The notes: generated by a model not told the origin, from the letters alone. Counted from the first letter of the stretch, positions 18,011 through 26,954 are shown. The stretch is DNA of 64,000 nt from Bacteroidales bacterium (GCA_017399865.1 JAFQAT010000017.1:62001-126000), one strand, 5' to 3'. Numbers and translations: made by a program.

Positions 18011-19867
18011 ATGAAAATGAGACAGGTCGTTTATATATACTTTTTTTTCATGATGCTTCTGCAACCCTTCTGTCTTTCTGCGCAGACGGATAAGGCGTTG
18101 AAGGAGATGCAGCGCGGTGATCAGCTGCGTGAGCAATACCGTTTTGAAGAGGCTTTCGAGGTCTATCAGTCGGCTGTAGGAATGTTTGTTGATTCCCTCA
18201 TGACCGCGGATGACTCTCTCTTGAGAATGGATATAAGCGACCGTGTCCTCATGGCGGAGAACGGTTTGAGCATGATGGATTTCGTCTACGTTCCCGACGT
18301 TGTGGCCCGCCACAAGTTCCCTATAGATGAGTTTTTCCTCTACTATCCTGTGAAGGAAGGCGCATGGAGGCCGGTCCCTTCCCAGCTGGACAGCATTCCT
18401 CATGATTTTTCCAAGGCTTCATATATCCCAGAAGGAGAAAAGGAAATATACTGGTCTGCGGTCGACAAGTCCGGCATCAGAAACATCTTCCATTCGGTGT
18501 ATCAGGACACCATATGGTCTGTGCCGGCTCTTCTGAATGAGCACATGACCTCCATTTCTGATGAAATCTATCCTATGCTTTCTCCGGACGGCTCACAGAT
18601 GTATTTTTCTTCTGCCGGTCTGTATGGAGTGGGAGGCTATGATATATATGTGTCCGAATGGGACAAGGAGACAGGAGACTGGTCTGTGCCTGTGAACATG
18701 GGATTTCCATATTCGTCTCCCTCTGATGACTTTCTTTTTGTGAATACCGATGACGGAAAGCATTCGATATTCGCTTCCAACAGAAACTGTTCAAAAGACA
18801 GCGTCTGGGTATATGTCCTTGCCTATGAAGACATGCCGGTAAGAAGGGCAGTCACCGATCCGGAAGAACTGAAGGCTGTGGCGGCGCTGGATCCTCAGAC
18901 CTCGCGTACGGCGGAGAAGGAGACTGTGGTGGAAGCTGATATTCCGGAAAATGTAGATACACGCAGATACATGACCAAGATGTCGGAAGTGCGTCAGCTT
19001 CGTGATTCGATAGACCGTCTGGGAATGAAGGTCGAAGATGCCCGCTACAAGAACGATGAAAGTGCCGTTCTGGACGGCGAGCTGGTCTTGATTGCTCTAC
19101 GTGATTCCCTTGACCGTGCTTCTGCAATACTACAGGAGATAGAGATGGAGTTTCTTTTCAGCGGAGTCGTCATAGATCCTGACAAGCTTCTTGCCGAGGC
19201 GGATAGAGAGATCGTAGGTCAGACAGTTGATTACGTGTTTACCAAAAGGGAGTTCGGCGAGCCTTTGGCTCTTCATATGCAGGAACCAGAACCGGAATTC
19301 GACTACTCTTTCAAGATTCTTGAAGAAGGACAGTTTGCGGAAAACAATACCCTTCCGGAAGGTCTGGTATACCAGATCCAGATGTTCTCGACAACTACCC
19401 AGGCTACTGTGGCAAAACTCAAGGGTCTGAGTCCTGTGTTCGAGACAAGGACCACTAACGGAAGATATACCTACAGGGTCGGAGTCTTCAGAACATATGC
19501 CGACGTACTCGCCAACCTGAATGCTGTCAAGAAGGTCGGCTTCAGAAACGCGTTCATCGTGGCATTCAAGGACGGAAAGGATATCAAGGTCGCACAGGCC
19601 AGAGCGCTTGAAGCCGAGCTGAACAAGAAGCCTTCTTTCTATGAGGTCAGAATCGAGACCGGTTCCGGAGAGCTTGACATGACCATAGCAGGCGGTATCC
19701 GTCAGCAGGCTCCGGGAAAGGATATCGCCCGCATCGAGAAGGAAGACGGGACAAAGGTTTATGTAATAGGTCCGTTCGCCGACAAGGAGAAGGCCGAACA
19801 TCTTGCAGGCTTCGTCCGCGCGATGGGTACACCTTCGGCTGCTTGCGTGGAGATACCTCAGAAGTAA
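18011..19867 (+). CDS. Envelope protein with PD40 beta-propeller-like repeat and C-terminal SPOR domains
   Basis: 618 residues with a signal peptide (…FCLSAQ). After a helical TPR-like stretch (about 25-65) comes a WD40-like/PD40 segment with the LSPDGSQMYFSS motif at about 189-201 and GGYDIYVSEW after it. The middle is charged and coiled-coil-like. Residues 452-522 form a SPOR domain (QIQMF...YRVGVF), and 541-618 look like a second SPOR copy (VYVIGPF). SPOR domains bind denuded peptidoglycan at division sites, so a cell-wall role in the periplasm is inferred. It overlaps the convergent GH67 gene by 10 bases at the 3' end. Confidence 0.75.
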   Translation: MKMRQVVYIYFFFMMLLQPFCLSAQTDKALKEMQRGDQLREQYRFEEAFEVYQSAVGMFVDSLMTADDSLLRMDISDRVLMAENGLSMMDFVYVPDVVARHKFPIDEFFLYYPVKEGAWRPVPSQLDSIPHDFSKASYIPEGEKEIYWSAVDKSGIRNIFHSVYQDTIWSVPALLNEHMTSISDEIYPMLSPDGSQMYFSSAGLYGVGGYDIYVSEWDKETGDWSVPVNMGFPYSSPSDDFLFVNTDDGKHSIFASNRNCSKDSVWVYVLAYEDMPVRRAVTDPEELKAVAALDPQTSRTAEKETVVEADIPENVDTRRYMTKMSEVRQLRDSIDRLGMKVEDARYKNDESAVLDGELVLIALRDSLDRASAILQEIEMEFLFSGVVIDPDKLLAEADREIVGQTVDYVFTKREFGEPLALHMQEPEPEFDYSFKILEEGQFAENNTLPEGLVYQIQMFSTTTQATVAKLKGLSPVFETRTTNGRYTYRVGVFRTYADVLANLNAVKKVGFRNAFIVAFKDGKDIKVAQARALEAELNKKPSFYEVRIETGSGELDMTIAGGIRQQAPGKDIARIEKEDGTKVYVIGPFADKEKAEHLAGFVRAMGTPSAACVEIPQK

Positions 19868-21945
19868 TTGAGATCGTATTCAGGAAGGATTTCCGGATCC
19901 GGAGTCTCAAAGTTGGTTATGTTCAGCCTTACCTTCTGGAGTTCCTCGAGAGTATGCTGAGGTTCGCTGCAGTCTTCCGGTATAGGAAGATTCGAGAATG
20001 TCTGGAAATAAAGCATTGTAGCATCTCTCCACCAGAGGGCGTCCTTTGCCTGGCGCACCAGCTTCACATTCACCTCGTTCCATCTCTGCTCGTCTACAAA
20101 ATCGCGTACGGAAGCCCATGTGTCAAGATATCCTGCCGCAGCATCGATTCCCTTCTGGAATGTATGGCATAGGGTATCCCAAAGGGTTTCGCCGCTCTTC
20201 ATCCTGTAGTCCCATGGAAGATGATGGAACCAGAGTATAAGATTTTCCGGACATGTCTCCACATTGCCGTAGATTGAAGCCAGAGGTTCGTTGTACTGGC
20301 CTGTATTGCCGCTTCCGTTCATAGTCCTGTCGAATCCTACTCCGTCAGGGCCGGCTTTATGGTAGTATTTAGGAGACCAGTCGGGGCGTATGCTGCCTTC
20401 CCATGGACCAGGACCGTAATGGCCCTCTGATGAGAAGGTGTGGTGGAGGCCGAGAGGCATCTCATAACGCACTGTGTTTTCTCTTGACTCGAGCAGCAGG
20501 GTCTTGATCGGATCCACGAAGTCCGGATCATCGGTGAACGACTGCCTGATCCACTCGTCTGCTATCTCCTCTGATGAAAGTTCAGGATCCCATGCCATTC
20601 GTCCGAAAGCGTACCAGTTTGCCTGTGCGAAATGGTGCCCGCACCAGTTTGTGCTGTCTCCGATATTGGTCACACCTGCGATTGCATTGATCGGACGCTT
20701 GTGGAGCTTGCCGGTTGTGATGTCGCGTACAGTCGATCCTTCTCCCTTCTGATATGTGTCTGCGTCCAGGCATTCCTTCCACATCGGATGGAGATACACA
20801 AGGTGGTTCGAATGTCCGAGGTATTCCTGAGTTATCTGCATCTCGGCCATCACGGTTGTGTTCTCAAGCTGTCCGAAGAGAGGACTGAACGGTTCGCGAG
20901 GCTGGAAGTCGATAGGTCCGTTCTTTATCTGGATGATCACGTTGTCTCTGAACTTTCCGTCGAAAGGAACGAATTCGAGGCTTGCCTGCATGGCTCTGTC
21001 AGGAGCCTGCGGATCATAGACGAATGCTCGCCACATGACGATTCCTCCGAACGGTTCGACGGCCTTCGCAAGCATGTTCGCACCGTCTGCATGCGTGCGT
21101 CCATAGTCCTGCGGACCTGACTGGCCTTCGGAATTTGCCTTTACGAGGAATCCTCCGAAATCAGGTATCAAGGCATAGATTTCAGCTGCCTTTCTATTCC
21201 ACCATTCCGCTACATCCTTATCCATCGGGTCGGAAGTCTTGAGTCCGCCGATACGCTTCGGAGAAGCGAAATTGATGGACAGGAAGATCTTGAGCCCGTA
21301 TGGGCGGAAGATGTCTGCGAGAACCTTTACCTTCTTCAGATATTCCGGAGTAAGTATTATCGGATCGGCGTTCACGTTGTTGAGGACGGTGCAGTTTATT
21401 CCGAGTGATGCGTTCGCGCGGGCATATTCCTCATATACAGGGAGGACGGTGCCTGGCAGGCTTTCCCATTTCCAAAGCGATTCTCCGGCATATCCGCGCT
21501 CTACGGTAAGGTCAGGGTTGTCCCAGTGGTTGAGCACGCGGTACTGGTATGCGGGAACTTCGGTGACTGTCCCGTCCTTAAGTACCTTGCCGGTCTCCTG
21601 CCTGCGCAGAAGGTCATATGTGCCGTACAATATGCCGGTTTCAGTGTTGGCACCGATTGTGATGCCGTCTTTTCCGAATGAAAGCCTGTATCCTTCGTCT
21701 CCTAGGCCTTCTTCCTTTGCTTCCAGCACATTGAATGAAACTTTCCTTCCTTCCTTCCAATACTCGCTTATCTCATTGGCGGCAATGGCCATCGTGGTCT
21801 TTTCCGGGGAAAGGTTCATTCCGTCCTGGTCCAACGAATAGAACCAAAGCTGATGGCCGTCAGTGTCTGCCGGTTTTTCCGGGCCGCAGCACGATGCCGT
21901 CAAGGCGACAATTGACGCAATTAGAAGTGTCTTGAGCAGTTTCAT
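19858..21945 (-). CDS. GH67 alpha-glucuronidase, lipoprotein
   Basis: 695 residues with lipobox (LTASC, Cys19). GH67 enzymes release (4-O-methyl-)glucuronic acid from the end of xylo-oligosaccharides. Catalytic positions are visible by comparison with known GH67 enzymes: Glu273 in KANSEGQ (acid), and Asp346 in PIDFQ and Glu374 in ITQEY (base pair, 28 residues apart as in characterised homologues). Length is typical. It stands alone on the minus strand with a full promoter upstream; no other xylan gene is directly next to it, though GH3, GH43 and GH127 enzymes lie elsewhere in the window. Confidence 0.93.
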   Translation of the reverse strand: MKLLKTLLIASIVALTASCCGPEKPADTDGHQLWFYSLDQDGMNLSPEKTTMAIAANEISEYWKEGRKVSFNVLEAKEEGLGDEGYRLSFGKDGITIGANTETGILYGTYDLLRRQETGKVLKDGTVTEVPAYQYRVLNHWDNPDLTVERGYAGESLWKWESLPGTVLPVYEEYARANASLGINCTVLNNVNADPIILTPEYLKKVKVLADIFRPYGLKIFLSINFASPKRIGGLKTSDPMDKDVAEWWNRKAAEIYALIPDFGGFLVKANSEGQSGPQDYGRTHADGANMLAKAVEPFGGIVMWRAFVYDPQAPDRAMQASLEFVPFDGKFRDNVIIQIKNGPIDFQPREPFSPLFGQLENTTVMAEMQITQEYLGHSNHLVYLHPMWKECLDADTYQKGEGSTVRDITTGKLHKRPINAIAGVTNIGDSTNWCGHHFAQANWYAFGRMAWDPELSSEEIADEWIRQSFTDDPDFVDPIKTLLLESRENTVRYEMPLGLHHTFSSEGHYGPGPWEGSIRPDWSPKYYHKAGPDGVGFDRTMNGSGNTGQYNEPLASIYGNVETCPENLILWFHHLPWDYRMKSGETLWDTLCHTFQKGIDAAAGYLDTWASVRDFVDEQRWNEVNVKLVRQAKDALWWRDATMLYFQTFSNLPIPEDCSEPQHTLEELQKVRLNITNFETPDPEILPEYDLNYF

Positions 21946-21983
21946 GTTATTGATTTTGGTTATTTGTTATTATCTGGTTTGTA

Positions 21984-22015
21984 CAAAATTATTCATATTT
22001 ATTGACCTTTCCAAA
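21984..22015 (-). promoter_or_regulatory. Promoter of the GH67 gene
   Basis: Minus-strand TTTG (plus CAAA at 22012-22015), 20-base spacer, and TAATTTTG (plus 21984-21991): a full consensus match 38 bases upstream of the start. Confidence 0.8.
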
Positions 22016-22036
22016 CCCGATACGAAATAAAAACAT

Positions 22037-22044
22037 TATCTTTG
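22037..22044 (+). promoter_or_regulatory. -7 box for nfeD-floA
   Basis: TATCTTTG on the plus strand, 29 bases before the nfeD start codon. A -33 TTTG is not clear, since this area is shared with the divergent GH67 promoter. Confidence 0.6.
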
Positions 22045-22073
22045 TTGTTCCGGTTAAAATAATACTGAACGTT

Positions 22074-22532
22074 ATGGGATTTGTGATCACGTTGATACTT
22101 CTCGGTCTTCTGCTGATGTTTGCCGAGATTCTTCTTATTCCAGGTGTAGGAATCGCCGGAGTGCTGGGTCTCCTCTCTCTTGGTGGTTCGTGCTTCTATG
22201 CATTCACGCAGATGGGAACCACGGCAGGCGTGATAGTGACAGCAGTCAATGTCGTGCTGATAGTGGCGCTTACCGTATGGGTGCTTAGGGCAAAGACATG
22301 GAAGAGACTTGCTTTGGAAACCAACATCGAGTCAAAGGCTGTTCCTTCAGAATCAGTTGTTGTTGCAGTAGGGGACAGAGGCAGAGCGGTTACGAGACTG
22401 GCACCTATGGGAACTGTACGTTTCGGTGAGAACGCCGTAGAAGTAAAGGCTCTTGAGGGTCTTGTGGACTCCGGGACTGATGTCGAGGTTGTTCTCATCG
22501 AGGACAACAGAATATATGTAAGGCCATTGTAG
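22074..22532 (+). CDS. NfeD family membrane protein
   Basis: 152 residues from the ATG at 22074, chosen because it directly precedes the first membrane helix and lies after the promoter; an upstream frame start at 22002 precedes the promoter. Three hydrophobic segments occupy about residues 1-80, followed by a soluble C-terminal OB-fold-like NfeD domain (GRAVTRLAPMGTVRFGE and the terminal IYVRPL). NfeD proteins partner with flotillin-like proteins in membrane microdomains; here floA follows by 34 bases, which supports the call. Confidence 0.88.
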   Translation: MGFVITLILLGLLLMFAEILLIPGVGIAGVLGLLSLGGSCFYAFTQMGTTAGVIVTAVNVVLIVALTVWVLRAKTWKRLALETNIESKAVPSESVVVAVGDRGRAVTRLAPMGTVRFGENAVEVKALEGLVDSGTDVEVVLIEDNRIYVRPL

Positions 22533-22566
22533 CCTTCGGTCAGAAAACTAATAAACTATTCATATT

Positions 22567-23520
22567 ATGGAAGCAATGATTATCGTATGGATTGCAGTCG
22601 CGATATTCGGACTTGTGATCTTCCTATGGTTCTTCCCTGTGACCTTGTGGTTCCAGGCTCTGATTTCGGGAGTGCGCATCTCCCTCATCCAGCTTGTGCT
22701 CATGCGCTGGAGAGGAGTTTCTCCAAGCACCATCGTAATGGCCATGGTGACCGGAACAAAGGCAGGACTTACCCTTTATGCAAACGAACTTGAGGCCCAC
22801 TACCTTGCAAAAGGAAACGTTCCGAAGGTTGTGAACGCCCTGATTTCAGCGGACAAGGCGAACATCTCCCTCGATTTCAAGATGGCTGCCGCAATCGACC
22901 TCGCCGGACGCGACGTTTTCGAAGCTGTTCAGATGTCGGTGAACCCTAAGGTCATCAACACACCTCCAGTGACAGCAGTAGCTAAGGACGGTATCCAGCT
23001 TATCGCAAAGGCACGTGTGACAGAGCGCGCAAACATCAAGCAGCTCGTCGGAGGTGCCGGAGAAGAGACCGTGCTCGCACGAGTTGGCGAGGGTATCGTT
23101 TCATCCATCGGTTCGGCAGAAAGCCACAAGCTCGTTCTTGAGAATCCTGACAGCATATCTAAAGTGGTGCTCAACAAGGGACTTGACGCAGGAACAGCGT
23201 TTGAGATTCTCTCTATCGACATCGCCGACATCGACATAGGAAAGAACATCGGTGCGGTTCTCCAGATGGACCAGGCGGAAGCTGACAAGAACATCGCCCA
23301 GGCACGCGCAGAGGAGCGCCGTGCAATGGCGGTAGCTCTCGAGCAGGAAATGAAGGCGAAGGCCCAGGAAGCACGCGCACGCGTGATTGAGGCCGAGGCG
23401 GAAGTTCCTCTTGCAATGGCAGAAGCATTCCGCACAGGAAACCTCGGCATCATGGACTACTACAAGATGAAGAACATCCAGGCCGACACCGAAATGCGCG
23501 AAAACATCGCAAAACAATAA
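22567..23520 (+). CDS. floA: Flotillin-like protein FloA
   Basis: 317 residues, near the usual length of FloA. It has an N-terminal membrane segment (about 4-30), a second hydrophobic stretch ending near residue 50, a SPFH/band 7 domain (about 70-215, with [11 protein letters not shown]) and a C-terminal coiled coil rich in Ala, Glu and Arg (about 230-300). FloA scaffolds ordered membrane domains and associates with NfeD. Operon with nfeD; a hairpin terminator follows. Confidence 0.95.
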   Translation: MEAMIIVWIAVAIFGLVIFLWFFPVTLWFQALISGVRISLIQLVLMRWRGVSPSTIVMAMVTGTKAGLTLYANELEAHYLAKGNVPKVVNALISADKANISLDFKMAAAIDLAGRDVFEAVQMSVNPKVINTPPVTAVAKDGIQLIAKARVTERANIKQLVGGAGEETVLARVGEGIVSSIGSAESHKLVLENPDSISKVVLNKGLDAGTAFEILSIDIADIDIGKNIGAVLQMDQAEADKNIAQARAEERRAMAVALEQEMKAKAQEARARVIEAEAEVPLAMAEAFRTGNLGIMDYYKMKNIQADTEMRENIAKQ

Positions 23521-23526
23521 CTTATG

Positions 23527-23562
23527 AAAAATCGCCTGCTCCATATGACGCAGGTGATTTTT
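23527..23562 (+). terminator. Terminator after floA
   Basis: AAAAATCGCCTGC (23527-23539) pairs with GCAGGTGATTTTT (23550-23562) over 13 positions with one G-T pair, ending in a T-run. Confidence 0.85.
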
Positions 23563-23571
23563 GAAGTTTTA

Positions 23572-23604
23572 TTTGGTGAATCACTAAATTTATTTATATC
23601 TTTG
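23572..23604 (+). promoter_or_regulatory. Promoter of tRNA-Ser
   Basis: TTTG at 23572-23575, 21-base spacer, TATCTTTG at 23597-23604; the mature tRNA begins 29 bases downstream. Confidence 0.8.
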
Positions 23605-23633
23605 CAGTCCCGTTAGGAAAAACGGGTCAGCTT

Positions 23634-23720
23634 GGTGAGATGGGTGAGTGGCTGAAACCACCAGTTTGCTAAACTGACGTACGGGTAACCGTACCGGGGG
23701 TTCGAATCCCCCTCTCACCG
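23634..23720 (+). tRNA. tRNA-Ser (anticodon GCT)
   Basis: 87 bases. Acceptor stem GGTGAGA pairs with TCTCACC; the discriminator base is G, as in serine tRNAs; the anticodon loop TTGCTAA carries GCT, reading AGC/AGU; a long variable arm (GTACGG/CCGTAC) is typical of class II serine tRNA; the T arm is GGGGG-TTCGAAT-CCCCC. CCA is not encoded. The outermost anticodon-stem pair is a C/A mismatch. Confidence 0.95.
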
Positions 23721-23750
23721 CAGAAAGGAAGTCGTAAGACTTCCTTTCTG
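23721..23750 (+). terminator. Hairpin terminator directly after tRNA-Ser
   Basis: CAGAAAGGAAGTC and GACTTCCTTTCTG form a perfect 13-base stem with a GTAA loop right after the tRNA discriminator base. There is no long T-run, so it could also be a processing signal. Confidence 0.7.
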
Positions 23751-23762
23751 TGGTATATGGGG

Positions 23763-23835
23763 GGTGAGAACCCTGGGTTCGTTATCGACGAAGTCGCTGA
23801 GCCTTAGCGAAGAATCCCCCTCTCACCGCAGAAAG
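23763..23835 (+). repeat. tRNA-Ser-like remnant with duplicated 3' end (putative att scar)
   Basis: Bases 23812-23835 repeat the tRNA T-arm/acceptor 3' end plus seven following bases (23704-23727) exactly, 24 of 24, at a distance of 108 bases. Upstream, 23763-23769 repeats the acceptor 5' strand GGTGAGA, so the 65-base segment 23763-23827 still has both acceptor strands but no anticodon arm. Duplicated tRNA 3' ends are typical of tyrosine-recombinase attachment sites. No integrase is present in the window. Confidence 0.75.
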
Positions 23836-24077
23836 AAAGGGCCCTCCCGGCAGGGACGAAATCCTGGTGAGAGAAGTTTGCAGAAACGACCAGCGACGGA
23901 TTGGATGGGTTACAAAAGAGGGCTGTTACCAGTCTCTGCAAAGAAATACTTCATTGGGGAACGATATGGTGGATGACATGTATTATCGGAATTATTGCAG
24001 ATTTTGATGGCAAGACGTGTCACATAAGCCCTCTTAAATGCATCTATTATAATGTATAACTCAAAAACGAACGAATC
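23836..24077. other. Gene-free stretch after the tRNA-Ser scar
   Basis: No domain, promoter or persuasive reading frame is seen. There is weak inverted similarity between GAGGGCT near 23919 and AGCCCTC near 24030, but no convincing fold. It probably holds the leader of the gene at 24078. Confidence 0.5.
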
Positions 24078-24554
24078 ATGAAACGATTTCCAAAGCTCAT
24101 GGTCTTTTTGGCAGGCCTTTTTCTTATATGTGTATCAGCATCGGATCTTTCGGCCCAGGATGGCGCCGTGTCCGGCAAGGCCTATATCTATTGCCGCGTC
24201 TGGTTTGATGATTTCAAGGTGGATAAAGAAAGACAGCTCGGCAGCTATACGCAGAAATACAAGGAGCGTGCTATTAAAATGATGATCAACTGCACGCAGT
24301 ATGACACAAATCTGAAAAGCCTTTCAGGAACCGTTACGGACGAGGATGGCAATCCGAGATCATTCAGTACGTATATGTCCTGTCTGAACTGGCTTGGAAT
24401 GATGGGATGGGAACTTATGGCATATCCCGCGCCTTACAGGTCTGATACGATGATATTTGAAGACTATTTTCTGCGCCTGGATGTTTCAGGCATGACATAT
24501 GAACAGATAAACGAGAAACTGTCTGTCTTTCAGCCGAAGAATAGCGGCAGATAA
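24078..24554 (+). CDS. Exported protein of unknown function
   Basis: 158 residues with a clear signal peptide (MKRFPKLMVFLAGLFL...LSAQ). The mature part holds two cysteines (NCTQYD and MSCLNW) and a central aromatic stretch GMMGWELMAYPAPY; I do not recognise a family. It resembles small Bacteroidales periplasmic proteins with a DUF4177-like 'GWEL' motif, which is only a hint. It ends two bases before the metallophosphoesterase gene and is probably co-transcribed with it. It is the first gene after the tRNA-Ser scar. Confidence 0.6.
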   Translation: MKRFPKLMVFLAGLFLICVSASDLSAQDGAVSGKAYIYCRVWFDDFKVDKERQLGSYTQKYKERAIKMMINCTQYDTNLKSLSGTVTDEDGNPRSFSTYMSCLNWLGMMGWELMAYPAPYRSDTMIFEDYFLRLDVSGMTYEQINEKLSVFQPKNSGR

Positions 24555-24556
24555 AT

Positions 24557-25630
24557 ATGAAACTCTTCCTGATACTGCTTCCGCTGGTTTATCTTGCAGG
24601 TAACGGATATCTGTTCTGGAGGGTGATGCAAGCCATATCCTGTGCACCTTTATGGTGCAGGATCATGGCCGGCATCCTCTTTTGGACAGCGGCATTCTCG
24701 TTGTTCGCCGCAATAGGCATGCGTGACGCCGGGTTGCCGGAGGCGGTTCTGAAATGGATGTTCCGTATAGGATCAGTGTGGATGGTGTTCCTGCTGTACA
24801 TGGTCCTTCTGCTGATCGGATTTGATATTGCAGGAATCTTCATTCCTCAGCTTAAGCCTTCACTATTGTTCGCCCTGCCCATCACCTTATGCATCCTTGG
24901 CTATGGCTATATAAACTACAGGCATCCGAAGGTCGAGCATATTGATATCAGTCTTGAGAAGGAAGGTGCTCCAGTCCGGATTGTCGCTGTCAGTGATGTG
25001 CATCTGGGATATGGAACAGGCGTATCTGCCTTGAAGAAATATGTAGAGAAGATAAATACCCAGAATCCGGATCTTATTCTGATTGCGGGAGACCTGATCG
25101 ATAACAGCGTAAACCCCCTTCTTAATGAGCCTTTTGCAGAAGTCCTCTCTGCCTTGCAGGCCCCGATGGGAATCTATATGGTGCCGGGAAACCATGAGTA
25201 TATAAGCGGAATCGATGCATGCATGGACTTCCTGAAAGACACTCCGATAACGGTTCTGCGTGACAGTATCGTGACCCTGCCGGGAGGTCAGCAGCTGATC
25301 GGACGCGACGACATCAGCAACCGCGGACGCAGGCATCTCGAAGACCTGATGAATGCCGCAGACAGGGCCAGACCGGTAATAGTTCTGGATCATCAGCCAT
25401 ATGACCTGAAGAAGACGGACTTGCTCGGAGCGGACCTTCAGATCAGCGGACACACTCATCGCGGTCAGATATGGCCCCTCAACTGGGTTACGGACCGTCT
25501 TTTCGAGCAGAGTCATGGCTATCGGAAGTGGCCGCACACCCATGTATGGGTGTCCAGCGGCCTTTCTCTCTGGGGACCGCCGTTCCGCATCGGCACGCAC
25601 AGCGATATGGCTGTAATCGATCTGAAATAA
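24557..25630 (+). CDS. Membrane-anchored metallophosphoesterase
   Basis: 357 residues. Three or four N-terminal membrane helices (about 1-120) are followed by a calcineurin-like phosphoesterase domain. Metal-binding motifs: Asp147 and His149 in SDVHLG, Asp179 in GDLID, Asn212-His213 in GNHE, a later DHQP, and GHTHRGQ. The layout matches the YaeI/YkuE group, some of which act on lipid phosphates such as UDP-diacylglucosamine-type substrates or on phosphodiesters at the membrane. Its substrate is not readable. The lipid-enzyme genes downstream make a lipid substrate plausible, as inference. Confidence 0.85.
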   Translation: MKLFLILLPLVYLAGNGYLFWRVMQAISCAPLWCRIMAGILFWTAAFSLFAAIGMRDAGLPEAVLKWMFRIGSVWMVFLLYMVLLLIGFDIAGIFIPQLKPSLLFALPITLCILGYGYINYRHPKVEHIDISLEKEGAPVRIVAVSDVHLGYGTGVSALKKYVEKINTQNPDLILIAGDLIDNSVNPLLNEPFAEVLSALQAPMGIYMVPGNHEYISGIDACMDFLKDTPITVLRDSIVTLPGGQQLIGRDDISNRGRRHLEDLMNAADRARPVIVLDHQPYDLKKTDLLGADLQISGHTHRGQIWPLNWVTDRLFEQSHGYRKWPHTHVWVSSGLSLWGPPFRIGTHSDMAVIDLK

Positions 25631-25681
25631 CTTTTGTACAGTTGTTGCTATTCAGGAATTCGAATAGATTCTTGACATAGC

Positions 25682-26833
25682 ATGAAAGTATTGATAGTAG
25701 CAAACAATGCCTATCTAAAAGGCAACGGGGTCTGCACTGCGGTGCAGTCGCTCAAATCCCGTCTTTTAAGGGAAGGGGTGCAGGTCAGGCTTATGGCCTG
25801 TGAAAACCCCGACAAGGATGGCCCGCAGCCGGATTATCCTCTGATACATTTCAGAATTCCAATCTTCGAACATCTCATAGAGTCCAACGGTTACATGTTC
25901 ACCCGTCTGGACAAGAGGGTAATACGGGAAGCCGTCGGCTGGGCAGATGTAGTCCATCTGATGGAAGGTTTCCCTTTGGAGTCGGCCACGGTCAGGATAG
26001 CCGAAGAGTCGGGAAAGCCTTGCGTGGGAACATACCACTTCTTTACGGAAAACATCACGGCCAACATCGGGTTCGGATATGAGACGTTCATCAATCGCCT
26101 GATGGACAGATGGTGGAGCAGCACTGTATATAATCATTGCGCTTGCGTCCAATGCCCGACAGAGACGGTTAAGGAGCATCTGAAGAATAACGGCTACACA
26201 GCTCCCATGACGGTCATTTCCAACGGAATAGATATTTCGGACTGCGTCCGGCCGGCAGGAAGGCCGGGGACCCGGCCCTGCCGCATCCTCTGTACCGGCA
26301 GGTTGTCCGGCGAGAAGTCACAGATGACCCTCATAGAAGCCATGAGGTTCTCGAGACATGCCGGAGAGATAGAACTCCATTTTGCCGGCAAAGGTCCCAA
26401 GGCAAAGAAAATAAGGAGGAAGGCCAGGAAATTATGTGAAGAAGGGACGCTTAAGCATGATCCCGTCTTCGGCTTCTATACTTCCGAAGAACTGAAGCAT
26501 CTCGCCGCGACCGCCTATCTCTACATCCATTGCGCGATAGTCGAGGTCGAAGGACTGTCATGTCTGGAGGCTATGCAGCAGGGCGCCGTCCCGATAATCG
26601 CGAAGAGCGCCCTTTCTGCAACAAGTCAGTTCGCTTTGGATGAAAGGAGCCTGTTCACAGTCAGGGATCCGAAGGAACTTGCCGAAAGAGTAGACTGGTG
26701 GATCGAGCATCCGGATGAAAGGATGGATATGGGCGGAAAGTATGCCGAATCTGTGAAGGCCTACGATTCCGTAAGTTCAACGGCAAAGATCATAAGAATG
26801 TATGAACAGGCTATCGGCAATGCATGCAACTAA
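25682..26833 (+). CDS. GT4 family glycosyltransferase
   Basis: 383 residues, no signal peptide, cytoplasmic face of the membrane expected. The N-terminal GT-B half carries the NGVCTAVQSLKSRL acceptor-side loop, and the C-terminal half carries ISNGIDI, CTGRLSGEKSQ and the nucleotide-sugar EX7E-type region VEVEGLSCLEAMQQG. Similar proteins move glucose or other sugars from NDP-sugar onto diacylglycerol or phosphatidyl lipids (PimB or diglucosyl-DAG synthase types). The donor and acceptor cannot be told from sequence alone; the neighbours favour a glycolipid. Confidence 0.85.
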   Translation: MKVLIVANNAYLKGNGVCTAVQSLKSRLLREGVQVRLMACENPDKDGPQPDYPLIHFRIPIFEHLIESNGYMFTRLDKRVIREAVGWADVVHLMEGFPLESATVRIAEESGKPCVGTYHFFTENITANIGFGYETFINRLMDRWWSSTVYNHCACVQCPTETVKEHLKNNGYTAPMTVISNGIDISDCVRPAGRPGTRPCRILCTGRLSGEKSQMTLIEAMRFSRHAGEIELHFAGKGPKAKKIRRKARKLCEEGTLKHDPVFGFYTSEELKHLAATAYLYIHCAIVEVEGLSCLEAMQQGAVPIIAKSALSATSQFALDERSLFTVRDPKELAERVDWWIEHPDERMDMGGKYAESVKAYDSVSSTAKIIRMYEQAIGNACN

Positions 26834-26946
26834 ACTTGTCATGATTCTTATGAAGCGAAGGATGTATGTCTATCTTCCGAAAGATTATCATGCTTCCGAA
26901 TGCAGAAAATCTGGAACAGATAACGGTACTTAATCAATATTTTCAG

Positions 26947-26954
26947 TATCTTTG
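26947..26954 (+). promoter_or_regulatory. -7 box for the PagL-like gene
   Basis: TATCTTTG, 25 bases before the chosen start codon. No -33 TTTG at the right distance. Confidence 0.55.

Noticed and set aside
23721..23835. Second functional tRNA gene
   Set aside because: The tRNA-like remnant has acceptor strands but no D or anticodon arm.
23764..23976. Plus-strand 70-residue open frame after tRNA-Ser
   Set aside because: It starts within the tRNA-like remnant and shows no domain or start signal.
26838..26865. Further REP-like palindrome copy
   Set aside because: Only part of the pattern is kept (GTCAT and GAAGCGAAGGAT); could be chance.
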